In this document: positions 8,581-16,634 of the stretch, in pieces
Numbering within the stretch: the first letter of the stretch is position 1
Layout: each line of letters opens with the position of its first letter
Source of the DNA: Hydrogenophaga pseudoflava
Lineage (GTDB): Bacteria; Pseudomonadota; Gammaproteobacteria; Burkholderiales; Burkholderiaceae_C
DNA: 64,000 nucleotides
Assembly: GCF_031020795.1 (NCBI RefSeq)
Contig: NZ_JAVHJP010000005.1
Coordinates: 316,834 to 380,833 of the forward strand
Direction of reading: 5' to 3'
The notes under the pieces: model-generated
Database searches by the model: none
Seen by the model: the letters and a program-made list of their open reading frames with translations, nothing else
What the model was told of the DNA's origin: nothing
Made by a program: the position numbers and the translations under genes

Positions 8581-10281
8581 ATGCTGATCGAAACCCTGGG
8601 TTCGGCCCGCGACATGGGCCGCCTCAACCAGATTCTGGGTGTGCTCATCCGTCATGGCTTCGGCGACAGCGTGCGCCGGCTGGGCCTGGCGGACCGGCTG
8701 GAACGTGCCGGCCACGCGCTGCGCTGGGAGCACGCGGCCGACCTGGCGAAGCTGGAGCCGCCGGTGCAGCTGCGCCTGGTGCTCGAAGAGCTGGGGCCCA
8801 CCTTCGTCAAGCTCGGTCAGATCCTCGCGGGCCGCGCCGACCTGTTCGGCCCCGAGTACATCGCCGAGTTCGAGAAGCTGCACAGCAACGTGCCCGGCCT
8901 GCCGCTGGACGAGCTGCGGCCGCAGCTGCGCGAGGACCTGGGCGGCGAGCCCGAGGCGGTGTTCGCGCGCTTCGACACCGAGCCGCTGGCGGCGGCCTCG
9001 ATCGCGCAGGTGCACCGCGCCCAGCTGCACGACGGCACCGAGGTGGTGGTCAAGATCCGCCGCCCCGGTATCGACCGCACCATCGAGGCCGACCTGCGGT
9101 TGATGGGCCGCCTGGCCGCGGTGGCCGAGGCCGAGCTGCCCGCGCTCAAGCCCTACCGCCCGCAGCAGCTGGTGCGCGAGCTGGCGCAGTCGCTGCGCCG
9201 CGAGCTGGACCTGGCCAGCGAATGCCGCAACGCCGAGCGCATCGCCACCAACATGACCGGCCTGCCCTGGATCGTGGTACCCCGGGTGCACTGGGCCTAC
9301 ACCAAGGCCCGTGTGAACGTGCAGGACTTCGTCCAGGGCATCGCAGGCCATGAGCTCGCGATGCTGGACGAACAGGGGCTGGACCGCACGCTGCTGGCGC
9401 GCCGCGGCGCCCAGGCGGTGCTCAAGCAGATCGTGCAGGACGGCCTGTTCCACGCCGACCCGCACCCGGGCAACGTGTTCTACCTGCCGGACAACCGCAT
9501 CGCCTTCATCGACTTCGGCATGGTCGGCCGCCTCTCGGCGCGCCGCCGCGAGGAGCTGCTGCAGCTGCTGATGGGCCTGGTCGAGCGCGACCCACGCACC
9601 GTGGCCGACGTGCTGCTGGACTGGGCCGGCGACGCGCACACCGCCAACCTGTCCTCGCTGGAGACCGAGATCGAGACCTTCGTCGACCAGTACCACGGCG
9701 CCCCGCTGGCCGAGCTGAACCTGGGCCAGATGCTGGGCGACGTGACGGCCATCCTCCGCGGCCACCAGCTGGGCCTGCCGTCCGACCTGGCGCTGCTGAT
9801 CAAGGCCTTCATCACGCTCGAAGGCATGGGCCGCGGGCTGGACCCGGACTTCCACATGACCAGCGAGGCGCTGCCGCTGCTGCGGCAGGTGGTGCGCGCG
9901 CGCTACCAGCCCAAGGCCATGGCCACCCGCGCCTGGAAGACGCTGCGCCGGGCGCTGTCGGTGGCCGAGCAGCTGCCCGACGACCTCACGCGGCTGCTGC
10001 GCAACGCGCGCCGCGGCAAGGTGCACGTGGGCATCGACATCGCCCACCTCAAGCGCGTGGGCGACCAGATCGACCGCGCGGCCAACCGGCTGGCGATGGC
10101 GCTGCTGATCGCGGCCCTGATCGTCGGCTCGTCCATCGTCATGACGGTGCAGGGCGGCCCCACGCTGTTCGGCCTGCCGGCCTTCGGCTTCCTGGGATTT
10201 GCCAGCGCGTTTGCCGGCGCCATCTGGCTGCTGCGCGCGATCTGGCGCAGCAACCACGGCAAGGACCTGGGCGACGACTGA
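8581..10281 (+). CDS. ABC1/UbiB family atypical protein kinase-like protein
   Basis: The protein has 566 residues. UbiB-family hallmarks are present: the KxGQ motif (LGPTFVKLGQILAGR), the alanine-rich loop LAAASIAQVH, the invariant lysine in EVVVKIRRPGI, the catalytic-loop motif GLFHADPHPGNVF and the metal-binding DFG in FIDFGMVG. Two transmembrane helices lie at the C-terminus (about 510-555). UbiB proteins support ubiquinone biosynthesis as ATPases at the inner membrane. No ubi genes lie next to it, so it may be a second paralogue. An in-frame ATG at 8515 overlaps the preceding gene and is less likely. Confidence 0.88.
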   Translation: MLIETLGSARDMGRLNQILGVLIRHGFGDSVRRLGLADRLERAGHALRWEHAADLAKLEPPVQLRLVLEELGPTFVKLGQILAGRADLFGPEYIAEFEKLHSNVPGLPLDELRPQLREDLGGEPEAVFARFDTEPLAAASIAQVHRAQLHDGTEVVVKIRRPGIDRTIEADLRLMGRLAAVAEAELPALKPYRPQQLVRELAQSLRRELDLASECRNAERIATNMTGLPWIVVPRVHWAYTKARVNVQDFVQGIAGHELAMLDEQGLDRTLLARRGAQAVLKQIVQDGLFHADPHPGNVFYLPDNRIAFIDFGMVGRLSARRREELLQLLMGLVERDPRTVADVLLDWAGDAHTANLSSLETEIETFVDQYHGAPLAELNLGQMLGDVTAILRGHQLGLPSDLALLIKAFITLEGMGRGLDPDFHMTSEALPLLRQVVRARYQPKAMATRAWKTLRRALSVAEQLPDDLTRLLRNARRGKVHVGIDIAHLKRVGDQIDRAANRLAMALLIAALIVGSSIVMTVQGGPTLFGLPAFGFLGFASAFAGAIWLLRAIWRSNHGKDLGDD

Positions 10282-10290
10282 GCCGCCGCC

Positions 10291-10308
10291 CCGTGCCTGA
10301 TGGCACGG
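10291..10308 (+). terminator. stem-loop after the ubiB-like gene
   Basis: CCGTGCC-TGAT-GGCACGG is a perfect 7-bp stem with a four-base loop, 10 bases after the ubiB-like stop codon. No T-run follows. It separates that gene from the sigma54-type promoter of the next operon and may be a weak terminator. Confidence 0.4.
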
Positions 10309-10367
10309 CGCACCAAGTCTGTTCACCGCCGGCCCGAACCGCCGGGTTTCTGACGCGCTTTGGTGCG
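10309..10367 (+). promoter_or_regulatory. possible NtrC enhancer half-sites
   Basis: CGCACCAA at 10309-10316 and its exact complement TTGGTGCG at 10360-10367 resemble the GCACCA and TGGTGC half-sites of NtrC enhancers. They lie about 31-90 bases upstream of the GG-N10-GC promoter element. The partner half of each site is imperfect, so this is a suggestion only. Confidence 0.4.
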
Positions 10368-10396
10368 TCGTGCGCCTTCAAAGGCCCCGCCCACCC

Positions 10397-10412
10397 TGGC
10401 ACGCTCCATGCA
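10397..10412 (+). promoter_or_regulatory. sigma54-type -24/-12 promoter upstream of guanidine riboswitch 1
   Basis: TGGCACGCTCCATGCA has the invariant GG (10398-10399) and GC (10410-10411) separated by exactly 10 bases, with a full TGGCACG -24 block. Transcription would begin near 10423, about 55 bases before the riboswitch aptamer. The same arrangement occurs before the second riboswitch. Confidence 0.62.
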
Positions 10413-10477
10413 TTGGGGGGTATCAGCATGGATGAGCGGTCTGTGACCGGTGGTTGCAGCGGCTCGTGCGTAGGTCC

Positions 10478-10568
10478 ACTAGGGTTCCGTCTGCGGCAAC
10501 GCAGGGTCTGGTCCGAGAGTGGGCCGGCCTCATCGCAGGCTCCACGGAGGGACAAAAGCCCGGGAGAA
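10478..10568 (+). promoter_or_regulatory. guanidine-I (ykkC) riboswitch, copy 1
   Basis: The conserved blocks of the ykkC class are all present in order: CTAGGGTTCCG (10479-10489), GGTCCGAGAG (10510-10519), and ACGGAGGGACAAAAGCCCGGGAGA (10544-10567, longest block cited by position). Between the first two is a CTGCG-GCAA-CGCAG hairpin. ykkC subtype 1 RNAs bind free guanidinium and turn on genes for its export or use. It precedes a substrate-binding protein gene, and guanidine assimilation genes lie under a second copy at 24199. This supports the guanidine subtype over the ppGpp or PRPP subtypes. Confidence 0.93.
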
Positions 10569-10588
10569 CGACATCAGATCGTCTCTCC
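10563..10588 (+). promoter_or_regulatory. possible expression-platform hairpin of riboswitch 1
   Basis: GGAGAACGA (10563-10571, the 3' edge of the aptamer) can pair with 10579-10588 (TCGTCTCTCC) if one C is bulged. This stem would compete with the aptamer's closing helix. No T-run follows, so control may be translational or Rho-dependent. A similar pairing is possible after copy 2. Confidence 0.4.
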
Positions 10589-10620
10589 TGCGCCCGTCCC
10601 ACATCAACCGGAGCTTTCCC

Positions 10621-11661
10621 ATGAAACTGGCTGGTCTCTTCTCCTCTCCCGCAGCGTCCACCTCTTCGTCTTCCCTGCTCGGCCGGCTGTTCAAGCCCGC
10701 GCTGGGCGCCGCGCTCTCGCTGGCCACGGCCGCCGCGATGGCCGCCCCCACCAACATGAAGATCGCCACCGTGGTGTGGATCGGCTACGGCCCGTTCTAC
10801 GTGGCCGAGTCGCTGGACCTGTTCAAGAAGTACAACCTCAAGGTCTCGCTGCAGGTCTTCACCGATCCGGCGCTGATCCCGCCCGCCATCGCCTCGGGCG
10901 CGGTGGACGGCGGCATGCTGACGTATGACCAGGTGGTCGGCCAGGTCGCGGCGGGCAAGGCCATGAAGGTGGTCATGCCCATCGACTATTCCAACGGCGG
11001 CGACGCCATCGTGGCCGACGGCTCGATCAAGTCGGTCAAGGACTTCAAGGGCAAGAAGATCGGCTACAACCCGCTCTCGCCCAGCGACTTCCTGCTGTCC
11101 TACGCGCTCAAGGTCAACGGCCTGAGCGAGAAGGACATCAGCCCCGTCAGCATGACGCCCGAAGCCGTGCCGGCGGCTATGGCCTCGGGCCAGCTGCCGA
11201 TTGGCGTGACCTACGAACCCAGCCTGTCGCAGATCCTCGGTCAGGGCGGCGGCAAGAAGTTCAAGGTGGTGTTCTCGTCCAAGGACGCGCCCGGCCTGAT
11301 CGCCGACGTGCTGGTGTTCGATGACAAGGCCATCAAGGCCAAGCCCGCCGAGATCAGCGGCCTCATCAAGGCCTACCTCGACGGCATGGCCTACATGAAG
11401 GCCAAGCCCGACGAGGCCGCCAAGATCATCGGCAAGTTCATGGGCGTCTCCGCCAAGGAAGCCAAGGAACAGATGGGCGGCGTCTACAACATCCCGCTGG
11501 CCGAGATGCCCAAGGCCTTCCTGCCCGCCAAGGAAACCACCTCCTACTACGCCAGCGGCGAAGTCATCGGCCAGCTGCTCAAGGCCAAGGGCCAGATCAG
11601 CGCCATCCCCGCCACCGAGGCGACCTTCGACGCCTCCCTGGTCAAGGCCCTGGCCAAGTAA
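10621..11661 (+). CDS. ABC transporter substrate-binding protein (NMT1/TauA-SsuA type), probable guanidine uptake
   Basis: The protein has 346 residues. An export signal ends near residue 43 (ALSLATAAAMAAP), followed by the nitrate/sulfonate/taurine-type binding fold (IATVVWIGYGPFYVAESLDLF, KSVKDFKGKKIGYNPLSPSD). ATG at 10621 has CGGAG nearby. It is the first gene behind guanidine riboswitch 1. No permease or ATPase lies in this operon. Those two genes sit behind riboswitch 2 at 24379-26141 and lack a binding protein of their own, so the three most likely form one transporter. Ligand specificity (guanidine or a larger guanidino compound) is inferred from the riboswitch. Confidence 0.85.
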   Translation: MKLAGLFSSPAASTSSSSLLGRLFKPALGAALSLATAAAMAAPTNMKIATVVWIGYGPFYVAESLDLFKKYNLKVSLQVFTDPALIPPAIASGAVDGGMLTYDQVVGQVAAGKAMKVVMPIDYSNGGDAIVADGSIKSVKDFKGKKIGYNPLSPSDFLLSYALKVNGLSEKDISPVSMTPEAVPAAMASGQLPIGVTYEPSLSQILGQGGGKKFKVVFSSKDAPGLIADVLVFDDKAIKAKPAEISGLIKAYLDGMAYMKAKPDEAAKIIGKFMGVSAKEAKEQMGGVYNIPLAEMPKAFLPAKETTSYYASGEVIGQLLKAKGQISAIPATEATFDASLVKALAK

Positions 11662-11674
11662 GACAGGAGGCGCC

Positions 11675-12685
11675 ATGCCCGCCCTGTTCCGGCACGCCGA
11701 CGGCGCGCTGCCCAACACGCTCGCCCTCGCGGTGACCGTGCTGGGCTGGCCCGCCGGCCTCTGGATGCTCGGCCAGAGCGCCTGGTGGCTCAACGCCGCC
11801 GGCGTGCTGCTGGTCGCGCTCACCCTCACCTGGTCGGCCTACTTCATCCACGAGTTCGCCCACCAGGCCATCTTCCGCACGCCGCAGGCCAACGAGCGCT
11901 GGGGCGTGGCCATGAGCTGGATCAACGGCAGCGCCTACGCCAGCTTCGACGACCTGCGCCGCAAGCACATGCGCCACCACGTCGAGCGCGCCGACGTCAT
12001 CACCTTCGACCACCAGGCCTTCCTGCGCGCGCGCCCCCTGGTGCGCCGTGTGGTCCTGGCGCTGGAGTGGCTGCACATCCCGGCGGTGGAGTTCGTGATG
12101 CGCGGCTTCGTCATCGCGCTGCCCTTCATGGACGAACGCAAGAAAGCCGCGCGCGGTCGCATCATCGGCGTGGCCGTGGTGCGGCTGGCGGCCTGGGCGC
12201 TGCTCGGGTGGTGGTCGCTCAAGGCGCTGGCGCTCTACGCGCTGGCCTACCTGCTGTTCGTGCACCTGCTGCGCTTTGCCGACTGCTTCCAGCACACCTA
12301 CGACGCCTACCCCATCCTCGACGACAGGCCGATCCCGCAGGACAAGCTGCGCGACCGCGCCTACGAGCAGGCCAACACCTACAGCGACGTGGTGGGCCTG
12401 GACGCCAAATGGCTCAACATGGTGTGGCTGAACTTCGGTTTCCACAACGCCCACCACGAGCGGCCCGTCGCGCCCTGGTACCAGCTGCCGGCCCTGCACC
12501 GGCAGCTGTATGCGGACCAAAGCCCGCAGGTGGTGACCGTGGGCGAGCTGCTGCGCGCCTACCACCGCCACCGCGTCACGCGTGTGCTGGCCAAGGACTA
12601 CGGCGAAGTGCTGCCGCCCGGCACGCCGCGCCGCGCCGACGGCTTCATCGGTGCGGTGGGCGTCTCGTTCCTGACCGCGGTATGA
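11675..12685 (+). CDS. membrane fatty-acid-desaturase-family di-iron oxygenase
   Basis: The protein has 336 residues and several membrane helices. All three histidine boxes of the membrane di-iron family are present: H59-E-F-A-H63, H98-M-R-H-H102 and H257-N-A-H-H261, plus the FADCFQHTYD segment. A strong AGGAGG precedes the ATG, 13 bases after the binding-protein gene, so it is translated from the guanidine-riboswitch transcript. Family members desaturate or hydroxylate acyl chains, alkanes or N-alkyl compounds. In this operon an oxidative attack on an alkyl-guanidine is an attractive inference, but no published example was recalled. A lipid-modifying role remains possible. Confidence 0.82.
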   Translation: MPALFRHADGALPNTLALAVTVLGWPAGLWMLGQSAWWLNAAGVLLVALTLTWSAYFIHEFAHQAIFRTPQANERWGVAMSWINGSAYASFDDLRRKHMRHHVERADVITFDHQAFLRARPLVRRVVLALEWLHIPAVEFVMRGFVIALPFMDERKKAARGRIIGVAVVRLAAWALLGWWSLKALALYALAYLLFVHLLRFADCFQHTYDAYPILDDRPIPQDKLRDRAYEQANTYSDVVGLDAKWLNMVWLNFGFHNAHHERPVAPWYQLPALHRQLYADQSPQVVTVGELLRAYHRHRVTRVLAKDYGEVLPPGTPRRADGFIGAVGVSFLTAV

Positions 12686-13467
12686 CGGTCCGCTACGGCC
12701 TGGAAGGCCGCACCGTGCTCATCACCGGCGCGGCCGGCGGCATCGGCCAGGCGCTCTCCCGCGCCTTTCTCGCGCAGGGTGCGCGGCTGATGCTGCTCGA
12801 CCGCGAGGCCGCGCCGCTGGACACGCTGGTCGAATCCCTGCACAGCCGCCAGGTGCACAGCGCCGTGTGTGATCTTGGCGACGACGCCGCTGTCAACGAA
12901 GCGGCCGCGCGGGTGGCGAACCGCTTCGGCCGGCTGGACGTGCTGGTGCACAACGCCGGCAGCGAGTACCCGACACCTGTCGATGAGGCGTCCGACGACG
13001 CCAACGCCCGCTGGGCCGCGCTGCTGGACAACAACGTCAGCGGCATGTGGCGGCTCACGCGCGCGCTGCTGCCGCATCTGCCGCGCGGCGCCAGCGTCAT
13101 CCACCAGTCCTCCATCTGGGGTCGCATCGGCGTGGCCGGCTTCTCGGCCTACAGTGCGAGCAAACACGCCATCGTCGGCCTCACACGCTCGCTGGCGCTG
13201 GAGCTGGGCCCGCGCGGCATCCGCGTCAACGCCGTCTGCCCCGGCTGGGTGCGCACCGCCGCCGCCATGCGCTCGCTCGCGGTCATGGCACGGGAACAGG
13301 GCCGCAGCGAAGCCGAGGTCGAACGCGAGATCCTCTCGCGCCAGGCCGTGCCGGTGATGCTCACGCCCGAGGACCTGGCCGACACCTTCCTGTTCCTGGC
13401 CAGCGACGGTTCGGCCGCGCTCACCGGTCAGTGCCTGTGCCCCAGCCATGGCGAGGTGATGCTGTGA
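12682..13467 (+). CDS. short-chain dehydrogenase/reductase
   Basis: The protein has 261 residues. It shows the classical SDR pattern: Rossmann TGAAGGIGQ at about 15-23, NAG in VLVHNAGSEY, catalytic serine in IHQSSIWG and YSASK (Tyr-x3-Lys). ATGA overlap with the desaturase indicates translational coupling. It would oxidise or reduce a hydroxyl/carbonyl group with NAD(P). In this operon it could act on an alcohol made by the desaturase-family oxygenase. The exact substrate cannot be read from sequence. Confidence 0.85.
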   Translation: MTVRYGLEGRTVLITGAAGGIGQALSRAFLAQGARLMLLDREAAPLDTLVESLHSRQVHSAVCDLGDDAAVNEAAARVANRFGRLDVLVHNAGSEYPTPVDEASDDANARWAALLDNNVSGMWRLTRALLPHLPRGASVIHQSSIWGRIGVAGFSAYSASKHAIVGLTRSLALELGPRGIRVNAVCPGWVRTAAAMRSLAVMAREQGRSEAEVEREILSRQAVPVMLTPEDLADTFLFLASDGSAALTGQCLCPSHGEVML

Positions 13468-14216
13468 CGCTGCCCACCCTCTCCCTGCAGGGCCGCACGG
13501 CGCTGATCACCGGCGGCGCCACGGGCATCGGCCGCGCCACCGCGCTGCTGTTGGCCCAGGCCGGTGCCACCGTCTGGGTGAACCACCTCGGTCAGGCCGA
13601 TGCCGCCGCCGCACTGGTCGAGCAGATCCGGACCGCCGGTGGCAGTGCGCAGGCCATCCAGGCCGACGTGAGCCAAGCCGTCGCGGTGCAGGCCATGGCG
13701 GAAGCGGTGGGCGCCGTGGACGTGCTGGTGAACAACGCCGGCGTCATCCAGGAGAAGGCGTTTCTGGAGACCACCGAGGCCGACTGGGACCGCCTGCTGG
13801 GCGTGGACCTCAAGGCCGTGTTCCTGGTCTGCCGCGCCTTCATTCCCGGCATGCTTTCAAAGGGCCGGGGCGCCATCGTCAACATGGCGTCCGACCTCGG
13901 CATCCTGGGCCGCGAGCGCTACGCGCCCTACTGCGCGGCCAAGGCCGGCGTGATGGGCCTGACCAAATCGCTGGCGCGCGAGTTCGCGCCGCAGCAGATC
14001 CGCGTCAACGCCATCGCGCCCGGTCCGGTGGCCACCGCCATGGTCTCGCTCGAACACATGAGCGCCGAGTGGGTGGAGAAGGAACTCGCCATCCCGCAGC
14101 ACCGGCTGGCCGCGCCGGAGGAGATCGCCGCCACCGCGCTCTTCCTCGCCTGCGACCTGTCGGGCTTCTACACCGGCCAGGTGCTCGGTCCCAACGGCGG
14201 GTCGGTCATGCCCTGA
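13464..14216 (+). CDS. short-chain dehydrogenase/reductase (second SDR)
   Basis: The protein has 250 residues with a GTG start in a GTGA overlap with the previous SDR stop. TGGATGIGR (cofactor loop), NNAG, NMASDLG and Y-x3-K (YCAAK) are all in place. The C-terminus (PNGGSVMP) is typical of FabG-like SDRs. It is co-expressed with the first SDR but clearly divergent from it, so the two may catalyse consecutive steps. The substrate is unknown. Confidence 0.85.
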   Translation: MTLPTLSLQGRTALITGGATGIGRATALLLAQAGATVWVNHLGQADAAAALVEQIRTAGGSAQAIQADVSQAVAVQAMAEAVGAVDVLVNNAGVIQEKAFLETTEADWDRLLGVDLKAVFLVCRAFIPGMLSKGRGAIVNMASDLGILGRERYAPYCAAKAGVMGLTKSLAREFAPQQIRVNAIAPGPVATAMVSLEHMSAEWVEKELAIPQHRLAAPEEIAATALFLACDLSGFYTGQVLGPNGGSVMP

Positions 14217-14226
14217 ACGCAATCCC

Positions 14227-15177
14227 ATGAAGCTGCTGCCCGCCCACCCCACCGACCGCGTCGCCACGGCCGTGCTGCTGTTCTCGGCCACGCTCTGGGG
14301 CCTGACCTGGATGCCGCTGAAGGGCTTCATCGCCCAGGGCCTGCCCGGACCGCTGGTCTCACTGCTCACCTACGGCTCGGTGGGCGTGCTGGCCGTGGCG
14401 CTGCTCTGGCACGACCGCGCCGCCTGGCGCACGCAGTGGGGCCTGGTGCTCGCGCTCACGCTGGTCGGCGGCTGGGCCAACACCTCGTTCGTCAACGCGG
14501 TGATGCTGGGCGACGTGGCGCGGGTGATGTTCCTGTTCTACCTCTCGCCCGTGTGGTCGGTGCTGGGCGGCTGGCTGTTCCTGAAGGAGCGCATCCCGCC
14601 CGCGCGCTGGGCGGCGGTGGCCGGCGCCATCGTCGGGCTGTGGCTGGTGCTCGGCGGGCCGGGCCTGGGCGGCGCCGAGGCGCTGGCCTTCACCTGGGTC
14701 GACGCGCTCTCGCTCTCGGCCGGCCTCGCCTTCGCGGCCAACAACGTGATCGCGCGCGCCGCGCACCGCGTGCCGCTGCGCACCAAGACCTTCGCCGTCT
14801 TTGTGGGCTGTGGACTGCTCTCGGCCGTCGCCACCGCACTGTCCGGGCGCGAGCTGCCCGCCATCGGTGCGTGGCTCTGGATCGCGCTGCTGGCCTACGG
14901 CTTTGGCTGGATGCTGCTGGCCACGGTGACCTGGCAGTACGGCGTGAGCCACCTGGAGAGCAGCCGCGCCGGCGTGATCCTGCTGGCCGAGCTGCTCGTG
15001 TCGGTGGGCACGGCCATTGCATTCGGTGGGGAGAGCCTCAGCCCGATGGGCTGGGCCGGCGGCGCGCTGATCAGCTGTGCGGCGCTGGCCGAGGCCCTGT
15101 TCCCGCCCGCCGACCCGACCATGACCGAGACACCCGCCCCCCACCCCATCGCCGCCAGCGGCCCCCGCACGCCATGA
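14227..15177 (+). CDS. EamA-family drug/metabolite transporter (10 TM)
   Basis: The protein has 316 residues with about ten hydrophobic helices in two EamA repeats (first repeat around SATLWGLTWMPLKGF; second with LESSRAGVILLAELLVSVG). The gap from the second SDR is 10 bases, and the stop overlaps the creatininase start. Many guanidine-riboswitch operons carry a small SMR exporter. Here a full-length EamA protein occupies the transporter slot, either exporting a metabolite or importing the pathway substrate. Direction and substrate are not inferable. Confidence 0.82.
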   Translation: MKLLPAHPTDRVATAVLLFSATLWGLTWMPLKGFIAQGLPGPLVSLLTYGSVGVLAVALLWHDRAAWRTQWGLVLALTLVGGWANTSFVNAVMLGDVARVMFLFYLSPVWSVLGGWLFLKERIPPARWAAVAGAIVGLWLVLGGPGLGGAEALAFTWVDALSLSAGLAFAANNVIARAAHRVPLRTKTFAVFVGCGLLSAVATALSGRELPAIGAWLWIALLAYGFGWMLLATVTWQYGVSHLESSRAGVILLAELLVSVGTAIAFGGESLSPMGWAGGALISCAALAEALFPPADPTMTETPAPHPIAASGPRTP

Positions 15178-15956
15178 ACACCACCGTCTGGATGAACCAG
15201 CTTTCCTGGGTCGACTACCAGCGGCGCATCCGCACCGAGCACCCGCCCGTGCTGCTGCCCGTGGGCGCGCTCGAACAGCACGGCCCGCACCTGCCACTGG
15301 GCACCGACGGCCTGCTCGCTGCGGCCGTGGCGGCCGACACCGCCGCGCTCGTCGGCGGCCTGGTCGCGCCCACGCTGAGCTACGGCTACAAGTCGCAGCC
15401 CAAGTGCGGCGGCGGCCAGCACTTCTGCGGCACCACCAGCGTCGACGCCGCCACGCTGATCGGCCAGGTGCGCGATGCGGTGCGCGAGTTCGCGCGCCAC
15501 GGCGTCGACAAGCTGGTGGTCGTCAACGGCCACTACGAAAACCAGTGGTTCCTCATCGAAGGCATCGACCTCGGCCTGCGCGACGCCAGGGCCGCCGACC
15601 CGGCCTGCGCGCTGCAGGTGATGCGGCTCGAATACTGGGACTTCATGACGCCCGAGACCCTGGGCCACGTGTTCCCCGAGGGCTTCCCCGGCTTCGCGCT
15701 GGAACACGCGGCCGTGCTGGAGACGTCGATGATGCTGCACCACCACCCCAGCCTGGTGCGCATGGACCTGCTGCCCGACGACGGCCCGGCCGATTTCCCG
15801 CCGTATGACATGTACCCGCCGCGCACCGACTGGGTGCCGCCCTCGGGCGTGCTCTCGTCCGCCAAAGGCTCCGACGCGGTCAAGGGACAACTGCTCGCCG
15901 ACGAGGTGGCGCGCCGCATGGCGGGCGCCATCACCACCGGATTCACCCGCCCATGA
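15174..15956 (+). CDS. creatininase (creatinine amidohydrolase) family enzyme
   Basis: The protein has 260 residues, the usual creatininase length. Metal ligands occur at the positions I recall from the Pseudomonas enzyme: E34, H36 (GALEQHG), D45, H120 and E122 (NGHYEN). Tyr121 and stretches GYKSQPKCGGGQHF, GTTSVDAATL, EGIDLGLRD, YWDF and FPPYD are also shared. The known reaction is reversible hydrolysis of cyclic creatinine to creatine. The closeness suggests a true creatininase or an enzyme opening a similar cyclic guanidine or hydantoin-like amide, rather than a distant formamide hydrolase. No creatinase gene is present in the window. It has ATGA overlaps with genes on both sides. Confidence 0.83.
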   Translation: MNTTVWMNQLSWVDYQRRIRTEHPPVLLPVGALEQHGPHLPLGTDGLLAAAVAADTAALVGGLVAPTLSYGYKSQPKCGGGQHFCGTTSVDAATLIGQVRDAVREFARHGVDKLVVVNGHYENQWFLIEGIDLGLRDARAADPACALQVMRLEYWDFMTPETLGHVFPEGFPGFALEHAAVLETSMMLHHHPSLVRMDLLPDDGPADFPPYDMYPPRTDWVPPSGVLSSAKGSDAVKGQLLADEVARRMAGAITTGFTRP

Positions 15957-16630
15957 CCTCCCTGCAAGACCTCGACCCTTCGACCACGGCGCTCATCGTC
16001 ATCGACATGCAGCGCGACTTCTGCAGCCCCGGCGGCTACGCCCACCAGGCCGGGCTGGACATCGCGCGCATGCAGGCCGTGGTGGGCCAGGTGAAGGCCC
16101 TGCTGGTGGCCGCGCGCGCGGCCGGCCTGCACGTGTTCCACACGCGCGAAGGCCACCTGCCCGACCTCTCGGACTGCCCGCCCGCCAAGCTCGCGCGCAG
16201 CGTGGCGGCCGGTGCACCCATCGGCAGCGCCGGCCCCCTGGGCCGCCTGCTGGTGCGCGGCGAACAGGGCCACGACTTCGTGCCCGAGCTGCGCCCGCTG
16301 TCTTGCGAACACGTGATCGACAAACCCGGCTATGGCGCCTTCCACAAGACCACGCTGGGCGCGCTGCTGGGCGCCTTCGGCATCCGCCGCCTGCTGCTGT
16401 GCGGTGTCACCACCGAGGTCTGCGTGCATTCCACGCTGCGCGAGGCCATCGACCGCGGCTTCTTCTGCACCACCGTGGGCGACGCCACCGCCGCCAGCCA
16501 GGCCGAGCTGCAGGCCCCGGCGCTGGCCATGATCGGCGTCGAAGGCGGCATCTTCGGCGGCGTCTGCGGCACGGCCGAGGCCGTGGCCGCGCTCAATGCC
16601 CTGCCGCGCGCGAACCGGGAAGCGGCGTGA
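15953..16630 (+). CDS. isochorismatase-like cysteine hydrolase (biuret/ureido amidohydrolase type)
   Basis: The protein has 225 residues. The catalytic triad is visible as D18 (VIDMQRDF), K124 (VIDKPGYGAF) and C157 (GVTTEVCVHST). HTREGHLPDLSDCPPAKL and the GVTTEVCVHSTLREA block resemble biuret hydrolase, guanylurea hydrolase and N-carbamoylsarcosine amidase more than isochorismatases. Such enzymes release ammonia from carbamoyl or ureido compounds. ATGA overlap with the creatininase argues that it acts on a product of the same pathway. The precise substrate is open. Confidence 0.83.
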   Translation: MTSLQDLDPSTTALIVIDMQRDFCSPGGYAHQAGLDIARMQAVVGQVKALLVAARAAGLHVFHTREGHLPDLSDCPPAKLARSVAAGAPIGSAGPLGRLLVRGEQGHDFVPELRPLSCEHVIDKPGYGAFHKTTLGALLGAFGIRRLLLCGVTTEVCVHSTLREAIDRGFFCTTVGDATAASQAELQAPALAMIGVEGGIFGGVCGTAEAVAALNALPRANREAA

Positions 16631-16634
16631 ACCC

